This document shows positions 45,673-57,364 of a stretch of DNA of 64,000 nt, one piece after another. How positions within the stretch are numbered: position 1 is the first letter of the stretch; every line of letters starts with the position of its first letter. The notes below the pieces were generated by a model, which was not told the DNA's origin, did no database searches, and saw nothing but the letters and a program-made list of their open reading frames with translations. The stretch comes from Siphlonurus alternatus. Its lineage: Eukaryota > Arthropoda > Insecta > Ephemeroptera > Siphlonuridae. The position numbers and the translations under genes are program-made. The DNA lies in assembly GCA_949825025.1 (NCBI GenBank), contig OX463778.1, positions 15,090,171 through 15,154,170 of the forward strand. Reading direction: 5' to 3'.

Positions 45673-47636
45673 TTCAACTTTTTGTCCTCAAGAAAGTGCT
45701 TGGAAAAATAAAAATTACAAATTTGTACCATTCGTAATTTCACATGCATGTTTTGATGGTATGATGGCTGGCAATGTACATCAGTATAATGAAGGTAAAT
45801 ATTTTAGAGAAAGCAGATGTTCAACTTAAATAATAATTATTACAATTATTTAATAACAAACTCTCAAGCACAGTTAATTGAATTTCATAATTTATTGGAA
45901 GTTTACTTCAATACTCCACTCTCTATTTATATAAACCAGTTATATAAATATATATACAGTGTATTATTATTGTACTTAAAATTGATTAAATCTTACTTCC
46001 CAGATTTTTAAATAATATATAACAACTTTTCCCCAGTCTCTATTTTATAATTAATAATTAAAACTAGATTTCTGTTAACTGAGTTAATCCACAACCCACG
46101 TACTCCATTAGATTAAGGTATTTGATATATTATTGATAAAATTGATATTTGAATAATTGAGAAACATTGATAATGATACATTATGTAAACAGAACATTAT
46201 ATGCATACTTCATTTTAATATTAAACTGAGCATTATAACGTTACCATGAGAGAGAGAGACGAAGCGGCGGACATCGACCTCGCGGAATAATCAGCTGGAT
46301 CAGCTGATCGTATCTGGAGGCTATCAGATCGTGAATCAAACTGATGGGAGGGGATGCCCACGTGAGCATTTCGTTCAAGTGGTTTTAAATTAAATCTGAC
46401 AAGACACTTTACTGTGAGGAAAATTAGTTTCAATGTTTAAGCATTTCATTTTGTAAACTAGCTTACGAAGTCAGAAAAAAACCCTTGAAAATCAAAATTA
46501 AACAATTAATTTTTATGCTATTTATAATAAATATTTTGTATTTTAAACTTCATAAACATTAATTCATCAATGAGTTCCTCTGCATCTTTTCTCACTGAAT
46601 CATGAATATCAAATATCAAGATTCATTATTTTTATAGTACAGAGGATATAGGCATATTAATATTTGATGTATATTTTTACCATATAACCATGTACTGTAT
46701 AATGATAAAGTTAATGAAAAAAAAAAAAGAAAAATGTAGCTGGAAACAAACAAATTAAACTTAAAAAATAATCATTGCTATTTTAATTAAAGTGTAAGAC
46801 ATTTCATTACAATATAAAGTTATATCCATACAAATTACATTGACAAACAAGTTCACTGACAAGGAAAGTTATCACTTCAATTGGCCGCTAACTTCCGAGC
46901 GACGTTGACAACTTCTCTGCAGAACTTTCTGTGTAAAAAGTTGGAATGTCTTCCGCGTAATCAATGTAGAAATATAAAGCCTGACTTATATAGAAACTTT
47001 CAATAAAATTTGATATATGAGGACATTTTTATGTAAAAAATTTATTTTACTGGGCCTACTAAAAATAAACAGAAGAGCATTAATTTTCAGTAAGCGTGGT
47101 GTTTAAATTATTTTTAATGGTCCAAAATATATACGTATTATATCAATAGCATGTACAAATATTATATTTGATTAAATTTATTGTGAATATATTATATAAT
47201 ATGTCATGCATGGATAACACACGTCAAAAGGCAAAGAACATCATAATTGCAGAATTTACTGTAAAAATGCTTAAACAAATAAAATAATAAAATAAAATTA
47301 TCGAAGAGAAATATTTTAACAAGTTATAATCTGAAATCCCGGTACATGTTGACACATTTTTAATGATGTTAATAAAAGGTAATACATTATTTATGCATGG
47401 GACTATATATTTTCAATTAACCTGATTCTACTTTTAGAAGCAAATATATGGTTTTATTTACATTTCTGGTGATGTAGAAATGAGTTTTATAATTATGAAA
47501 TATTTCAATCATAAATAATTATTACTATATATCATGCATTATAATTATATCAGTGTGGGTTGAACTCATCACTGCATGTACAATTGTTGCAACAATGATG
47601 TGAATGATGTGTCTCTTCGTGAGCCGGGGGAACCGG
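45673..47636. other. A+T-rich stretch, nothing firmly assigned
   Basis: A balanced part at 46240-46380 contains CAGCTGGATCAGCTGATCG and CCCACGTGAGC but no recognised product. A second at 46870-46960 has none either. Confidence 0.35.
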
Positions 47637-47660
47637 CGGGGGGGGGGGGGGGGGGAGGGG
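47637..47660 (+). repeat. Poly-G run
   Basis: A G-run of about 19 followed by AGGGGG. Able to form a G-quadruplex. Confidence 0.85.
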
Positions 47661-47706
47661 GATTCCCGAGATTCATGAAACAATTCAAGTTGAGCGTGAT
47701 GTAGTG

Positions 47707-48075
47707 CATTGACCGGTTCTCGTTAGATCACCGAAGTCAGGCTACGTCGAGCGTGGTTAGTACTTGGATGGGTGACCGTTTCAAGTAAAAATTACGTTGC
47801 TCCCTTCATGGGGTAAATTCGTCTCGCTTTCCACCCAGTACTGAGTACAGTGATGCACTTGTATGTGATTCCTCACACATGCAGGCTTTAGACATCACTT
47901 TGGTCCATTGATAAAACAGTGTCCGTCCTGACTGAAGTTTCCACGGTTCCCTCAGTCTCACCACAGTGAATGCTGGGACGTGTATATAACAGGCCGTGGC
48001 CACCATCCTTTCCCTTATATTCTTTATCATCCCTACCCATTATCTCGAGCTCCTTATAAGGGCGTATCTTTTCGA
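47707..48075 (+). mobile_element. 5S-rRNA-headed SINE, subfamily 1, best-preserved copy
   Basis: The head (about 47709-47778) reads GACCGGTTCTCGTTAGATCA then CCGAAGTCAGGCTACGTCGA then GCGTGGTTAGTACTTGGATG then GGTGACCG, which follows nucleotides of about 25 to 95 of animal 5S rRNA, covering the whole internal control region (box A, intermediate element, box C). The body has TTGCTCCCTTCATGGGGTAA, GCTTTCCACCCAGTAC and GTGATGCACTTGTATG. The shared core CGTCCTGACTGAAGTTTCCA then CGGTTCCCTCAGTC lies at about 47926-47960. The tail carries GGCCGTGGCCACCATCC and CTCGAGCTCCTTATAAGGG. Pol III could read it from the internal promoter. Frames on it (47806-48160) are by-products. Confidence 0.92.
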
Positions 48076-50461
48076 AAAGAGCAGGGAGATTGGCGTCGGG
48101 GGTGACATATCGGTAGGGGTAAGATTTCCAGGTATAAAATATAAACAAGTCTCGCGTCAAACACTATTAGTCATTTTTTTCGCGGTATCCTCGTTTATTT
48201 ACTTTTATTATAACTCATACTCTTTTTGATAAATTTTAGTATATTCTAGCTGTTATGCATTAGTTGCCATTTTAGCTATTGATTTCTTTATAAGCATTAT
48301 ATAATAATTTACTGTACATATTTTTTTCTTTTACAATGTTAATATTGACTGTTCATTTTTTATAACTTGCCTCCCACACTGAATTGTTATTTCTATATTC
48401 ATGAGGCAATATATAAAATCGTTGAACATTGTATAAAACCTTTCTTGTTTTGTAAAATCGACGTATATCAATCAACAATGAAAGATTTTTTTTTTAAGTA
48501 ATAGCTGTCAGTCGTTGTGTGAACATTCTACACAATTCAGAAAAAAAATCAAGAGCTGTACAATGATAGTGAGTTAAATGCTAATATATTTAATTTCAAA
48601 ATTTCTCTCAATTGTTAAAATTAAATAAATAAGGAATTTATTTACTAAAAAATTAAAAAGTTTATATAGTCTATACTACAAATCTTATTATACATTGACA
48701 TGCATAATCAAAAGTCGATGTGATAAGTCCTCTAAAAAGTCTTTGCAGAGACTGAAATTGGTGACATTATTTTATAAAGTGTTACTAAAAACGGTGCATG
48801 CACCTTCTTATTAAATTCATGTACATCAGAAATATCATGATAATACACCTCGGGACAGCATAAAATTTGCCCTCTGTTTGTGGGCTTTGTCATGAATGCT
48901 TGATAAAAGAAAAGTACCTCTAGCAAAATCCAAATTTTCGAAATTACATCACTTGGAGCAGCAGTAAATCACGCACAGGTAACATTCCTTCTCTCCCACA
49001 GTGTACTTGAAAATAAACCTAATCAGCCACTTACACGTCAATCATCCTTAATTAAGCATGTGATTTTACCTTATAAAAATCAAATTAAAAACGTACTAAA
49101 TGAAATTAAAAACTTCTTTATAAAATATTAAAATTCTTCAATTTTGTTTTATTTAATTAAACGAAAATCATAATATTAAAATTTTAACTTTTTTAAAAGG
49201 TTCTTCAAGTTAAGCGTTATGTGGTAGCATTATTAATTTTTACGTCAAAAAAGCTAGCCCAAGGCAAGGTATAATATCATGGTGGGGTTATTAAAGAGGG
49301 GAAGTAACGACGTGGGGAACTCTATCGATGTTGGAGGGTAAATGTCGTTATGGTTGCCGCTATTCAGGGGTATGCTAAATTGAGGTACACAATTGTGCCA
49401 ACAGAACATATCAGCTGAAGGCGACATGGTGCTAGTTATTATTATGTGCAGTCCGTGTTTGTTCCAACTATGGAATTTACCACGGAATGTGCGGGGGGTA
49501 TTAGTGCTTTATAAACCGTCTAACTGACGAGGTCATATTACTCACTATTATATAAAATCCCCAGCCTGTAGCAAAATGAAATTCTTTCTCTTTTAAATGT
49601 AAATCTGGGTGAGTTCTATTCAAGTTTATGTTATATTTACTTTATAATGTATGTTTTACATGCATGCTATACAATTCAAATTCAATGGTTTGTACGAATA
49701 TGTTACATTCAACTTTATAATTATACCTACAGATGTATATATATTATATAAAAAAAAGATTTGAAATGAAATATATTTGAAATTTTGATATTGTATAATT
49801 TGTATAATTATCTTTGTGTAGAAAAAATAACTATTATACTATAGAAGGTTTAATATTTTGATGTTGTTTTAATCGAAATAAAATATTATAATTTAAAATT
49901 GTGCTATTTTATATTTACTTTTTTTCTAAAATGCTTAATATTTAATAAGTTAAAATGCAATTATTTAAGATATTTTAAATATAAAGAAAACAAGTGCACC
50001 TGGAGTGTAGTGATAATAAATAAAACTATTAACATTATAAATTATAATTAATTGCTCAAGTTTCTCGGCATAATACTACAACATAATCGACGAGTGGAAA
50101 TAGTCCGATAAGATACTACTAAAATTTATAAATTAAATTTGTTTGCATGAAAAAAAAACACTACATTGCAGTGATTTCCATGACTGTGTCTCTTTGTTTG
50201 ATCAAATTATGCTATTATACTTATCATTATTAACTTTTTTAAGACACTTTTAACCTGAAGAGGAATCTATTATTAATTATTTATGACATTAGATTACATC
50301 AAATGCGTTAAGCTCAACAACTAAACCTAACAACGCTGATAAGTAGAATAAATAATCCTCTCAACGATAAAGTTATTGTTACGTCAGATATATCTTTTGA
50401 ATTACATGAAAATGATGTATTTGCTTAAGTCTCAGGAAATTACTACATTCGTTTAATTAAA
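48076..50461. other. A+T-rich stretch, nothing firmly assigned
   Basis: A balanced part at 49250-49560 ends with TTATATAAAATCCCCAGCC, a TATA-like promoter shape, before an ATG at 49577 whose frame closes after six codons. No product recognised. Confidence 0.35.
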
Positions 50462-50653
50462 ATGATAAATGATGTAATTAATCCTACCCCCAACACATTT
50501 TGCCTGCTCTATTGTATCGTTCGGTGTCATCAACGCAAGTCAAGCGTGGACATTAATCCAGATAGACATGGTCAGATGCATGCGTGGACTTGTACTGTCC
50601 AGCAAACTGATGACTTGACTAAAGAGATTCTACGAGAAGACGTGTACTGGTGA
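50462..50653 (+). other. Unassigned 63-codon open frame
   Basis: Starts in A+T-rich DNA but its latter two-thirds (50510-50650) has balanced composition and reads VDINPDRHGQMHAWTCTV, then QQTDDLTKEILREDVYW. No family recognised. No clear acceptor was found in front; the stop at 50651-50653 would be its 3' end. Confidence 0.25.
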
Positions 50654-50764
50654 TCGACAATCGTACCGTGACTACCATAAGTGACCGTTTTGGAATTCCG
50701 TTGTAAGAAAGTTTAATTCTGTATAATGATATACATAATTATGTATAGATAAATTTTTTTTTTT

Positions 50765-51440
50765 ACAAGGGGTCATCTCTATAAGTTTGGAGCTCGAGGC
50801 GGGGCAATGGATAGAAAGAAGGGAGGAAAAGGATGGTGGCCACGGCCTATTATGTGTACTAGCATTCGCTGAGGTGAGACTGAGAGAACCTTGGAAAACC
50901 TCAGTCAAGTCGTATATATTATAGTATATAATACCTTTAATTTTTATCAATGGACCAAAGTGATGTCTAAAAACCTGCCTAGAGAACCACATACCCCTAA
51001 ATGCGGGGGTGGGGGGGGTAGAAGATGGTTTCAAATTACAGCTTTAATAGTTACTGAGAAAAAAATGCAAATTTTCTAAAACAGTGGGTGGCTTAATTAA
51101 GGCGGATTCAGATGGCGACAACGGCGATGCGACGCGATTTTGACGTAACAGCTGTAAAATTCTATGCGGCGGCGAATTCACCGGGAATCACGTTAATTAC
51201 GATGCTCTTTTTCTTTTAATCGTCAAATATGACCGCCAATGGATGTTATAGCAAGTGCGCATTATTCGCGTCGCGTGATAAAAATCGCCATGTGAATCCA
51301 CCTTTATAAAGAAAATTTTCCCGCTGGGGAACACTTGAAGCCACCCCTATGTTTTATTTAAAACAGTCACCCATTCAAGTAGTAGCCACGCTCAACGTTT
51401 TGTTTGACTTCGGTGATCTAACTAAAACAGGTCAATGTAC
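50765..51440 (-). mobile_element. 5S-headed SINE, subfamily 1, interrupted by MITE C
   Basis: On the minus strand the head (51375-51425) reads GATCACCGAAGTCAAACAAA then ACGTTGAGCGTGGCTACTAC then TTGAATGGGTGAC (5S rRNA). A MITE follows (51099-51306); beyond it come the body, the core CTGAGGTTTTCCAAGGTTCT then CTCAGTCTCAC at about 50875-50910, and the tail with GGCCGTGGCCACCATCC and CTCGAGCTCC as in the 47707 copy. A short AT-rich insertion sits beside the core (about 50911-50935) and a G-run at 51005. Confidence 0.82.
51099..51306. mobile_element. MITE family C, copy 2, nested in the 5S SINE
   Basis: AAGGCGGATTCAGATGGCGA at the left mirrors TCGCCATGTGAATCCACCTT at the right, 20 bp with two mismatches. 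Interior CGATGCGACGCGATTTTGAC mirrors part of GCGTCGCGTGATAAAAATCG. Matches the 5432 copy in reverse orientation. Confidence 0.82.
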
Positions 51441-51816
51441 TGCGGCACTCTCAACTAAATTGTATTATGTCCTCTATATAAGCACATTTTCCTGAAAAAA
51501 AAATGATGATTCGATTGAAAAGAGCTCTTTACATTTTTTTTTTTCTATCACGCATATTATTGAAGTTTTAAATACACAAAGGGTTATTTTTTTTTTTTTA
51601 CTTTGAGGTCGGGAGCTCGCACATGAGTTGATGTGTGTGGGTATATAAAGCTTGCAAGTGTGGGTCGCTGTGGCTGGCAGTTCGCACGCAACTCCCACCT
51701 GAAGTACCGACTATAATATATATATATATACATAATATCACATTACATTTTTGTGTCATCTGCATAAACCCATATATTTTAAACAGCGGGGAAATTTTTG
51801 GTTCCACTTGCATTGC
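51441..51816. other. Spacer, nothing assigned
   Basis: Short frames on both strands and a (TA)n tract near 51716-51731. Confidence 0.4.
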
Positions 51817-51820
51817 TTAA

Positions 51821-52283
51821 AGGTGAACTAAAGGGATTGCTTTTTTTTTCCATTAGGGAACCTTATATTACCTATCCCATCCATCTGCACTAATTTTTTC
51901 ATGGCAGATACTTATTGTGCTGCTGTAGGACAATTAGTAAAAAAGTGAAGTTGTGACGTATCAGCGACGGTTGGTTGACTTAAAACTCGCCGCCGTGAAA
52001 AAACACACGAGCGACCGCGGAAACTGCCGAGAGAGTGGCGATCGCGAGCCGATCGCCGCTCCCTCGGCAGTTTCCGCGGTCGCTCGCGGTAGCTCGTGTG
52101 TTTTTTCACGGCTGCGAGTTTTAAGTCAACCAACCGTCGGTAATACGTCACAACTTCACTTTTTTACTAATTGTCCTACAGCAGCACAATAAGTATCTGC
52201 CATGAAAAAATTAGTGCAGATGGATGGGATAGGTAATATAAGGTTCCCTAAAGGGAAAAAAAAGCAATCCCTTCAGTTCACCT
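51821..52283. mobile_element. Large near-perfect palindromic element with TTAA duplication (family T1)
   Basis: Starts AGGTGAACTAAAGGGATTGC and ends GCAATCCCTTCAGTTCACCT. The arms run inward for about 220 bp with few mismatches, through CTATCCCATCCATCTGCACT, GTGCTGCTGTAGGACAATTA, ACGGTTGGTTGACTTAAAAC and CGACCGCGGAAACTGCCGAG, leaving only about 25 bases of loop around 52040-52060. TTAA stands on both sides (51817-51820, 52284-52287), the piggyBac-type duplication. The mirrored frames 51912-52151 and 51953-52192 are by-products of the symmetry. Confidence 0.95.
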
Positions 52284-52287
52284 TTAA

Positions 52288-52540
52288 TAAAATATCAGTT
52301 TGATTTTAAAACATGGCGATTGTCAATTCCTTTACTTATGGAATGGACTTTTAAAAGAACACATTCTGTTGTTAAAAAAAATACAACATTATAATGACAA
52401 TTATTTATTTTAGTTCTTTATTCACACGTTTATGAACTTAATTCATGTCAAAATTATACATCATAAACCAAATAAATACATAAATAAATATAACTTACTA
52501 TTTACAAAAAAAAAAAAAAAAAATGCATATAATATTAAAT
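52288..52540. other. A+T-rich stretch, nothing assigned
   Basis: No repeat or coding-like signal recognised. Confidence 0.4.
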
Positions 52541-52826
52541 ACATGGTGAATTTTTTCATTACAGAAATAAATAGAAGGTCTACTCTGATTTTTTTTCAGA
52601 TTTTTAGAGCCTGTTAAAAAGTTAGACATGCAATGTTCTAGTTTGATTCCTCGCCTCTTTTAGTCCTTATCCTTTTATAAAAAAGTGACGCCTATTGATG
52701 CCTCTCTCTGCACTTTCAATAATTTTTTAAAAAATAGTTCCCGAGCTCTAAAAAATCTGAAAAAAAAAATCAGAGTAGTCCTTCTATTCATTTCTGCAAT
52801 AAAATGTATCATGTAAGTTGTCATTT
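52541..52826. mobile_element. MITE family A, copy 4 (diverged)
   Basis: Outer blocks CATTACAGAAATAAATAGAA and ATTCATTTCTGCAATAAAAT, inner TCTACTCTGATTTTTTTTCA mirrored near 52750-52780, and GACGCCTATTGATGCCTCTC in the centre match copies 2 and 3 with many changes and shortened termini. Confidence 0.78.
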
Positions 52827-53292
52827 TTCTTTATTTTTCAGTAATTTGAATAATTGAGTGAACACAGTGATCATCAGGATGGTGAAAATCTTGTTTAATA
52901 ATAACATGCAAGGCTATCGATTCTATGCTAGTATCAATATCGAAGTTAACAAGTTAAATATAGACACTATGATTACATATCGGTAAGAAATTTTATGTAA
53001 TAAAAATACACATATCAATGTAGACGACCAGTAATTTATTTGAGATTTCAAATCACCATCTTGTGCTACGCAAATGAGCCACTAGCATTTTTTTTTTATT
53101 TGAACTTTTGCTTGTTAATGAGACATGACGAAAGGTTCTGACTAACATTAGGCTTAGCTGGGTGGGTGGGCAAACGCAAATGATGACTTTTGTAAGTGCA
53201 AACATTGGAGACTTGGAGGAAAGAGGGACAGTTTGCTCGCGTAATGATGGAGAGTTGAGACGGTGAATTGTCGTCGGTTATTGAACCCAATG
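52827..53292. other. Spacer, nothing assigned
   Basis: A balanced part at 53150-53290 has no recognised product. Confidence 0.4.
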
Positions 53293-53449
<157 letters not shown>

Positions 53450-53555
53450 GTTCCTTTCTACTTTTTCTTTAGGTTCTCTTTTCACTATATTACACCTTCA
53501 GCCTCCTCCAACCTTTCTTTCATTGCAGAATTGATCGCGACGGCTGCACTACCGT

Positions 53556-53704
<149 letters not shown>

Positions 53705-54657
53705 ATGCTTTATTTTTCTCGAGGGAGTCGCGTTACTTCCTCAAGCGCGTCGTCGTCAAGTCTCAAATAATAAAAACTGAGGAGCATTCTGTGATTTTTT
53801 TTTTGTCGTTAACTAAACAACAACCTGCTCCAGACGACTCTTCAAGTGATGAAGTAATCAAATTGAAACTAATGTGTCTCCGTCTTTCACGATTAACTTT
53901 GATGTACAGTACACACAAAAAAAATAAAACAAGAGAACTGTAAAATTTATTTAAAAAAAAAAACACTTATCAAATGTCTTTGATTCTTACAAGTCTTGAT
54001 GGTTCAATAATAGGTAAAAACACATGCTAAAATAGACCATATTAGTTTAATATATAGGTCGTAACCGTTTGATATGATTATAATCAGAATTATGCTATGT
54101 TTATTATAATTTTTTTCTAGATCCCATATTATTATTTAAATTATTTCATTCTTCTTTTTATATATAGATTTGTGTGACGTCAGAGATGTTTAATTAAAAT
54201 TTTACTCACAAAAAATAATTATGAAAGTAATTAAAACACATGTTTCATTAGTGAAAATAAATTGCATGAATGCAAAATATACTCGCTGATGTACTTCTGC
54301 AAATAAATTATAGAATAATTTTGCAATCATGTCAGTAGCAGATATATAAATGCTTTCACTTGCTAATAAATTTCCACCACCTTCATCATCAAACTGAATT
54401 AAACCTGCGAGCTACAAGGCGTGCGGTGTCCAGAATGTCCAGTCGACATATCATAAATTGTGCCTGGTCGTGTTTCAATTGAGTTGACCAGGCTAGGGGG
54501 TGCTTCACTAATGGATTGTGCAAGTTGTTGGGGTTTCGTGAAATCGATTGCCTAATTCTGAATGCGACACACACGAGTCTCAAACTTGACACAAGGGTCT
54601 ACTTTTATAATTCATCACGTTTTACTAACACAGATTTTTATACTGAAATAAGTGAAC
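53705..54657. other. Mostly A+T-rich; balanced part at 54385-54595
   Basis: The 67-codon minus frame 54389-54592 covers the balanced part and reads RNPNNLHNPLVKHPLAWS; no family recognised. It might be an exon or an old repeat. Confidence 0.25.
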
Positions 54658-54775
54658 TTAAGGTATATGCTGAAAATTAAAAATATTATTTAAAAAAAAA
54701 ATCGGCTCGTTACGTTAAATTGTTTTGAAATTTTTTCTATAGATTTTAACACCAATATCTGCCTCTCAAAATATT
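54658..54775. mobile_element. Internally deleted copy of TTAA element T2
   Basis: TTAA then GGTA at 54658-54665 matches the T2 terminus, then the sequence jumps to TATGCTGAAA and runs on as ATCGGCTCGTTACGTTAAAT, TTTTTTCTATAGATTTTAAC, ATATCTGCCTCTCAAAA, which match both arms of the 14701 copy. The distal end is lost. Confidence 0.72.
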
Positions 54776-55439
54776 ATATTATGTACACTGTACGTAGTTC
54801 TTTTTGTTTATTAAATCCAATGTATACAGTATATAATACACCATTTTCATAAATTTTTATACATAATGTAGTACATCTCCATCCTATAACATAAAATAAT
54901 TTTCACTGATATGATTTAAATAAACATGTAATTAATTATATCCATGCACAATATATTATACAGTTATACACACACATTTATTTATTATATATATTATTAC
55001 ACATGAACTGTTATGTTTATTACCGCATTGAATATCGTATTAAATTATTGTATTATTGTCGAATTATTATATACAGTATATTTTATATTGCTCTAATAAA
55101 ACAAAAACAATTAAAATTCTCCATTCTACATTTTTGTAGTACAAATTTTAATTGATAATTTTTGTTGCTGCCTATAAGGCTGCGTTGAGAAACATGAAAA
55201 TTTATTGTTCCAAGGATATCAGGTGCATCTGATGAACACATCAGTGGCTGGAATGCTTAGTAATCTTTTTCATTTACTCCATGGGCTTTAATTTTAGAAC
55301 TTTGACTACTATATAATTTTATGTATAATTGCTGATTTTCCCACGAAAGGGATATTAATAAAAATATTTATATATTTGTTTTCAAGGAATGCACACCAAT
55401 ATGCTTAAAGGTTGCGGTTGCGCTTTGGTAGATGTATTG
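54776..55439. other. Very A+T-rich stretch, nothing assigned
   Basis: No repeat or coding-like signal recognised. Confidence 0.5.
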
Positions 55440-55725
55440 TAGTTTATGAAGGGAGAAATTACTCATCAAATAACAGTGGAAACCTCAGTCAGGACGGAAA
55501 GCTCTACTTTTTATCAATGAACTTATCAATTTATCAATGAGGTGTCCTAGGTGATACCCAAACAAAGCCTGGTAAATCACACATAAAGTGCACTGCACAG
55601 AATGTTAAGTGAACTAAAATTATCCCAGGAAGGGAGCAAAGTAGTTTTTAATCAAAATAGTCACCATTTCAAGTATAATCGACACTCAATTATGCTGAAC
55701 TTTTGTGATCGATTAAACAAGAATT
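55440..55725 (-). mobile_element. 5S-headed SINE, subfamily 1, worn copy
   Basis: Minus strand: the head near 55665-55720 reads GATCACAAAAGTTCAGCATA then ATTGAGTGTCGATTATACTT then GAAATGGTGACT, a decayed 5S region. TTGCTCCCTTCCTGGGATAA, GTGCACTTTATGTGTGATT and the core CGTCCTGACTGAGGTTTCCA at about 55478-55498 follow. The tail is not visible. Confidence 0.75.
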
Positions 55726-56377
55726 AGTTAATGCATTAGCCACCTTTTATATCTCCATATATATTATAAGACTAAATAATAAAGAATTGGCAGTGATTGA
55801 ACCTCTGAGGCTCGATCTTAGAAAAGTGACAAATAAATCATCATTTAATTATTTTATCACACATAAAAACGATCTCTTATAAATTGCAATCCATTAATCA
55901 ATAAATAATAAATACATTTCTTAATTTTTGATATATAGCAATAAAATCTTTAAGTTTATTTCATTTTCTTCCAGTTAACCCTCATACATTCGAACAAATT
56001 ACTCCTTTTACAACAACTTATCTGCTCTTTATATTAGAAAGTAATTTTATTTGAACATTAAAAAAGTTACAAATCTACTTTCCCTCTTATATAGATACAA
56101 CTCACGTAAGTTACGTTAAAAAAGCTGAAACGTAAACTTTTACCAATATATGAAAAAAAGTAAAGAAAACACGACTTTCACTTCAATATATTTGGATTAA
56201 TTTTTTTGTATATATGTGTATAAAAATTTAGTATCAACGACAGAAAAAGTTGTGTAGCTGCTGCTGTTGTGTGCGTGATGTATCCTCTGGTGGTTTCTTG
56301 CCCTCAGACGGAGTGTTAGCGAGATGACTGCTGGCTGAGAGTGAAATTAATCACGTGGTGGGCTGTCCGATGATACA
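55726..56377. other. A+T-rich stretch, nothing assigned
   Basis: A short balanced part at 56240-56370 precedes the TC tract; no product. Confidence 0.4.
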
Positions 56378-56526
<149 letters not shown>

Positions 56527-56675
56527 GATTGATGGAGCCGCATGTAGTCAGCTTACTATACTGGCTGTCATATTCAACCTGATTTTCATCGTAAATTTTC
56601 GGGAATATATAGAGTTTATTTATTTGATAATTTTATAAAAATGGAATTATTGTAGTCAATACTTAAAACTTTAAA

Positions 56676-57161
56676 GGGAGTATTTACAAAGGATTTAGCA
56701 TAGATTTTATCACAGAAATTTTTAATACCATGTTTAAACTATAGTGTCCCTCCTGAAAGTATAGAATTAAACTACTTGACAATGGTCCCATGCATAAATG
56801 TGTGCAACTGTATAATAAATTACCTATATCATTAAAAAATGTAGAAAAAAAATGAAGATTTCAGGAAATTAGTTAAAAAGTTTCTCTTTGATAAATATTA
56901 TTACTGTGTTAAAGACTTTCTACAGTGATATTAATAATTTATTGTTTGTATTTTTCTATCTACCTTGGACGTGTCTTACCCATGCATAATGCTTTATTTA
57001 TCCTTGTTAATAATTATTAATATATGCATATATATTTGGAATTGGACGAATAAAAATGAATTTGAAATTTAGTACTACAATTAGTACTTGATTTGATATC
57101 ACTTTTTGGTACTAAAAATTTTTGAGGTAAAAACTATGCTAAATTCTTTGTGAAAATTCCC
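56676..57161. mobile_element. MITE split by a LINE 3' fragment
   Basis: GGGAGTATTTACAAAGGATT then TAGCATAGATTTTATCACAG and AAATTTTTAATACCA at the left mirrors the right arm (57106-57161), ending AATTCTTTGTGAAAATTCCC: about 56 bp with few mismatches. Flanks TTAAA on both sides (56671-56675, 57162-57166). The interior between the arms is occupied largely by a LINE 3' end. Confidence 0.8.
56745..57073 (+). mobile_element. LINE 3' end nested in the MITE
   Basis: From about 56782 the frame reads HKCVQLYNKLPISLKNVEKK, is broken in the A-run near 56846-56853, and continues as LKKFLFDKYYYCVKDFLQ before a stop at about 56927. This is the usual C-terminus of CR1/Jockey-like ORF2 proteins (LYNKLP ... 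FK..LK.FL). A 3' UTR with CCCATGCATAATGCTTTATT follows, ending TGGAATTGGACGAATAAAAA then TGAATTTGAAATTT. A second copy of this UTR lies at 43765 on the minus strand. Confidence 0.8.
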
Positions 57162-57166
57162 TTAAA

Positions 57167-57306
57167 AGTCCAAGCAGGTGGGCGGTACCGTAGCTCGAAA
57201 AAGTGGTCAATGCAGTTACGCTAACTATAAAAGAAAAAAAAAACTTTTGAACTGTTGACTACAAAATAATCCATTTATAACGTGTAAAAATTTCAAATTA
57301 ACAAAC
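57167..57306. other. Spacer
   Basis: Nothing assigned. Confidence 0.4.
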
Positions 57307-57364
57307 TGTACTCCAACTCGTGTTCGACCAATGCGGCTCTTCGTTACAAAGTATCAACCAATGA
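57307..57364 (+). repeat. Dispersed repeat, copy 2 of 2
   Basis: AACTCGTGTTCGACCAATGC and TTACAAAGTATCAACCAATG match 9828-9880. Confidence 0.55.

Noticed and set aside
47709..47778. A 5S rRNA gene
   Set aside because: Only the middle and promoter part of 5S is present, then SINE body follows; five further copies with the same junction show it is a retroposon head.
47806..48229. Frames of 74-90 codons on both strands
   Set aside because: They lie mainly in the 5S SINE at 47707 and show no independent coding evidence.
51912..52192. Two mirrored 79-codon frames on opposite strands
   Set aside because: They are the same sequence read from each arm of the TTAA palindrome; no recognisable product.
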